In this document: positions 61,959 through 64,000 of the stretch, in pieces | How the letters are laid out: every line of letters starts with the position of its first letter | How positions within the stretch are numbered: position 1 is the first letter of the stretch | From: Barnesiella sp. WM24 | GTDB lineage: Bacteria > Bacteroidota > Bacteroidia > Bacteroidales > Muribaculaceae | Assembly: GCF_004570975.1 (NCBI RefSeq) | Contig: NZ_SPPC01000003.1 | Coordinates: 1-64,000, forward strand | DNA length: 64,000 nt | Direction: 5' to 3' | The notes under the pieces: generated by a model | What the model saw: the letters and a program-made list of their open reading frames with translations, nothing else | What the model was told of the DNA's origin: nothing | Databases searched by the model: none | Made by a program: the position numbers and the translations under genes

Positions 61959-62324
61959 ATGTATTTTGTAACAAAACGACTTGAAATATCGGCGGCTCAC
62001 AGTCTTTCGCTGAGCTATGAGAGTAAATGTAGTCGGCTGCACGGTCACAATTGGGTGATTACCGTGTGCTGTATGTCTCGTGAATTGAATGTTGACGGAA
62101 TGGTATGCGACTTTACCGCTATAAAAGAGATGATTCACGGCTATCTCGATCATGGCAATCTTAACGAGCTGCTGCCGTTTAACCCTACGGCAGAAAATAT
62201 TGCGAGATGGATTGTCGACCGTGTCCCTCAGTGCTACAAGGCATGTGTAAGGGAGTCGGAAGGCAACGAGGCTGTCTACATTGATGAAGAGAAGGCTGGA
62301 GTATGGCTGAGACTTACCGAATAA
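61959..62324 (+). CDS. queD: 6-carboxytetrahydropterin synthase QueD
   Basis: QueD forms 6-carboxy-5,6,7,8-tetrahydropterin, an early step to queuosine. The 121-residue protein has zinc ligands H14 (AAHSLSLS), H28 and H30 (RLHGHNW) and catalytic Cys24. HGYLDHGNLN and the C-terminal PTAENIARW are typical. The stop overlaps the queE start by 22 bp, showing coupled expression. The rest of the queuosine pathway is not in the window. Confidence 0.95.
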   Translation: MYFVTKRLEISAAHSLSLSYESKCSRLHGHNWVITVCCMSRELNVDGMVCDFTAIKEMIHGYLDHGNLNELLPFNPTAENIARWIVDRVPQCYKACVRESEGNEAVYIDEEKAGVWLRLTE

Positions 62325-62893
62325 ACGAGATATTCTATAGCATCCAGGGTGAGGGCATCCATGCGGGCGTGCCCGCCGTGTTTGTCAGGTTCAGCGGCTG
62401 TAATCTGAAGTGTCCTTTCTGTGACACCGACCACTCTTCTTTTCTTGAAATGTCGCGTGACGAGATTGTCTCGGAAGTGAAGCGCCATAAAGGCGTGATT
62501 GTCGTGCTGACAGGTGGTGAACCCGGGTTGTTTATTGATGCCAGACTTGTCAGTGAGTTGAAAGATACAGGTAAAAAGGTGTGTATCGAGACCAATGGCA
62601 CCTGTGCCTTGCCTGACAATATCGATTTTGTAACGATGTCGCCTAAAGACGCTTTCTGTAGCAATGCTATGCCGGTCTTGCGTAGATGTGATGAACTCAA
62701 GATAGTATATAGCGGTGACAATAACCCTGCTGATTACGATTATATAGAGGCTACCTTCCGTGTTCTTCAACCGTGTGATACGGGTGACAGCCTGAAAAAT
62801 GAGAAGTTGACTGCTGCCGCGTTTGAATATTGCCTTGACCATCCGCAGTGGCGTCTTGGTCTACAGATGCACAAGCTGCTGAATGTGAGATGA
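62303..62893 (+). CDS. queE: 7-carboxy-7-deazaguanine synthase QueE
   Basis: This radical-SAM enzyme makes 7-carboxy-7-deazaguanine. The 196-residue protein has NEIFYSIQGEGIHAGVPAVF and the cluster motif C33-x3-C37-x2-C40 (CNLKCPFC), then VVLTGGEPGLFID. The overlapping queD gene directly upstream supports the pathway role. Confidence 0.95.
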   Translation: MAETYRINEIFYSIQGEGIHAGVPAVFVRFSGCNLKCPFCDTDHSSFLEMSRDEIVSEVKRHKGVIVVLTGGEPGLFIDARLVSELKDTGKKVCIETNGTCALPDNIDFVTMSPKDAFCSNAMPVLRRCDELKIVYSGDNNPADYDYIEATFRVLQPCDTGDSLKNEKLTAAAFEYCLDHPQWRLGLQMHKLLNVR

Positions 62894-62900
62894 CTCTATG

Positions 62901-63362
62901 TCATTGCCCGGCACGTCCGGCGATGGCTGAGTTGTAATATGCCGGGTCGCCCGTAACTTCTTTCCCGATGAAGGGGGGAATGGCAAACCGCTCGTCGGGT
63001 GACGTGAGCTCGATTTCCGCGACCACAAGACCGGCGACCGGCGACTTGAACGAGTCGATTTCCCAGCGTTTGCCCTCATAGTCTACGATGTATCTGGTCT
63101 TCTCGATAACCGTGCCGGTGGTAAGCCTGTCGAGCATCTCTGTCGCGTCTTTGACCGGAATTGGATATTCCCACTCATCGCGTACAGCGCCGTCGTTTTT
63201 CCCTTTGACTGTCAAAAAGGCGTTGTCATCCACGATGCGCACACGTATTGTCGCCTTGATCTCAGTCGACAGATAACCCTGTATTATATGCTTTTTGCCT
63301 GATGCGACATCTTTGTAGGAATCGTCCTTAACAAGAAACTTACGCTCGATTTCTTTTGCCAT
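62901..63362 (-). CDS. CYTH-domain (inorganic triphosphatase-like) protein
   Basis: The 153-residue protein starts MAKEIERKFLVKDDSYK with the E-x-E-x-K motif (E4, E6, K8) of the triphosphate tunnel metalloenzyme fold. Further signature residues lie in QGYLSTEIKATIRVRIVDD, AFLTVKG, EKTRYIVDYEGKRWEID and VVAEIEL. Bacterial members hydrolyse inorganic triphosphate or similar substrates. It converges with queE (7 bp). Confidence 0.92.
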   Translation of the reverse strand: MAKEIERKFLVKDDSYKDVASGKKHIIQGYLSTEIKATIRVRIVDDNAFLTVKGKNDGAVRDEWEYPIPVKDATEMLDRLTTGTVIEKTRYIVDYEGKRWEIDSFKSPVAGLVVAEIELTSPDERFAIPPFIGKEVTGDPAYYNSAIAGRAGQ

Positions 63363-63427
63363 AGGTCATAATTATAGTAAATTTGCAAGCGGTAACGGCT
63401 TGTGCCTGTTACCGAACATTGCAAAGA

Positions 63428-63435
63428 TATATTTG
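63428..63435 (+). promoter_or_regulatory. -7 box for the last gene
   Basis: TATATTTG at 63428-63435 matches TAnnTTTG, 36 nt before the proposed TTG start at 63472. Confidence 0.45.
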
Positions 63436-63471
63436 TTTTTTGAGAAAGATACAATTTTTAGAGTAAAAGTT

Positions 63472-64000
63472 TTGAAAAGTTCCCTGCTGAGGTATATTTT
63501 ATGCTGCCTGCTTGTTATGGTGCAATTTCTGCCTGTGAGGGCGGCAGTAGGCGCTACCGCTTTGTCCGGGTCGGTGATTGATTCGCTCACTCATGAAGGC
63601 GTGCCTTACGTGGCGGTATATGTAGAGGGGACCAACACCGGCACCATGACCGATGATTCCGGGCATTTCAGAATTTCAGCAAAGATTCCCGGCGACTCAC
63701 TGCGCTTTTCGATAATGGGATACTCTTCCAAGACAGTGGCGGCTGTGCCTGGTCTTGTCGTGGAACTTGTGCCTACCGGGGTCACGCTTAACGAGATAGT
63801 GGTGAAGCCCAAGAAGGAGAAGTACAGTAAAAAGAATAATCCCGCCGTTGATTTCCTTAACCGTATAAGGGCTGCTGCTCCTCTTACCGACCCTAGGCGT
63901 CATGATTATTATAATTATGACAAGTATGAGCGCATCAACATGGCAATCAATGATTTTGACCCTGATAAGAATTACAGTTGGATAGGCAATAAGTTTAACT
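63472..64000 (+). CDS. Outer-membrane protein with carboxypeptidase-like domain (DUF5686-type), 5' part
   Basis: The frame is open from about 63472 (TTG) to the window edge. It encodes a signal peptide (LLRYILCCLLVMVQFLPVRA), then a carboxypeptidase-like regulatory domain: ALSGSVIDSLTHEGVPYVAV and TDDSGHFRISAKIPGDSLRF. After this comes LNEIVVKPKKEKYSKKNNPA with VDFLNRIR, the typical start of DUF5686 outer-membrane proteins. No earlier ATG fits in frame. The rest lies beyond the window. Confidence 0.8.
   Translation, partial: MKSSLLRYILCCLLVMVQFLPVRAAVGATALSGSVIDSLTHEGVPYVAVYVEGTNTGTMTDDSGHFRISAKIPGDSLRFSIMGYSSKTVAAVPGLVVELVPTGVTLNEIVVKPKKEKYSKKNNPAVDFLNRIRAAAPLTDPRRHDYYNYDKYERINMAINDFDPDKNYSWIGNKFN

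Overview
The window is about 64 kb of a Bacteroidota chromosome, most likely a gut Bacteroidales of the Muribaculaceae type (inference). The signs are many -7 boxes of the Bacteroidetes form TAnnTTTG(C), a Bacteroidetes Arm-domain tyrosine recombinase, a TonB-dependent receptor next to a DUF4249 lipoprotein, DUF4252 and DUF4923 proteins, a GH3/beta-lactamase fusion and T9SS-like C-terminal tails. I see no rRNA, tRNA, CRISPR array or complete insertion sequence.

Layout. 1-1.8 kb: the end of a mobile element. It holds the N-terminal part of a recombinase running off the left edge, a cluster of TGTTCACG repeats, a 13-bp inverted repeat and two gene fragments, the second fused into the gpmA terminator. 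1.8-9.3 kb (minus): urease operon ureA-B-C-E-F-G-D, a UT-family urea transporter and gpmA. 9.4-13.1 kb: two convergent NlpC/P60 proteins, a DUF4923 protein, a CBM9-like protein and a LysE-type exporter. 13.2-20.6 kb (minus): cell-shape cluster mreB-mreC-mreD-mrdA-rodA preceded by purH. 20.7-28.6 kb: FAD dehydrogenase, MATE pump, HAD phosphatase, nadC, rlmH, NhaC antiporter, gdhA. 28.7-36.4 kb (minus): GH3-beta-lactamase fusion, 5'-nucleotidase, TPR protein, PstS-like lipoprotein and a small membrane protein. 36.6-45.1 kb: rarA, an ECF sigma operon, lrgAB, patatin-porin, serB, N-acetylglucosamine kinase. 45.4-48.5 kb: a tiny membrane ORF, a TonB-dependent receptor and a DUF4249 lipoprotein. 48.6-60.3 kb: a redox island. 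60.5-64 kb: rlmD, queD, queE, a CYTH protein and the start of a DUF5686-like outer-membrane protein.

The redox island is the most interesting part. Three AraC-type regulators are interleaved with two hexapeptide acyltransferases, a Tat-signal aldo/keto reductase, an exported flavodoxin, an exported carboxymuconolactone-decarboxylase/cupin fusion, a flavodoxin/aldo-keto-reductase fusion lipoprotein, an exported cyclophilin-like protein, a YqhD-like iron alcohol dehydrogenase, a Tat-signal flavin reductase and an ABM-type monooxygenase lipoprotein. Part of this content recalls the E. coli yqhC-yqhD-dkgA aldehyde response, but here most enzymes carry export signals. Upstream of two of its operons I find direct repeats (consensus near GTAATCGGGGTACAT) spaced 21 bp apart. 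In both, the proximal repeat lies at exactly the same distance from a TAATTTTGC -7 box, as expected for AraC half-sites. A diverged pair lies before a third operon. This is a candidate undescribed regulon for electrophile or quinone stress outside the cytoplasm.

How the rest works together (inference from family knowledge): urea import plus urease yields ammonia that glutamate dehydrogenase could assimilate; the mre/rod genes, GH3 hexosaminidase, NlpC/P60 hydrolases and amino-sugar kinase all act in peptidoglycan synthesis or turnover.
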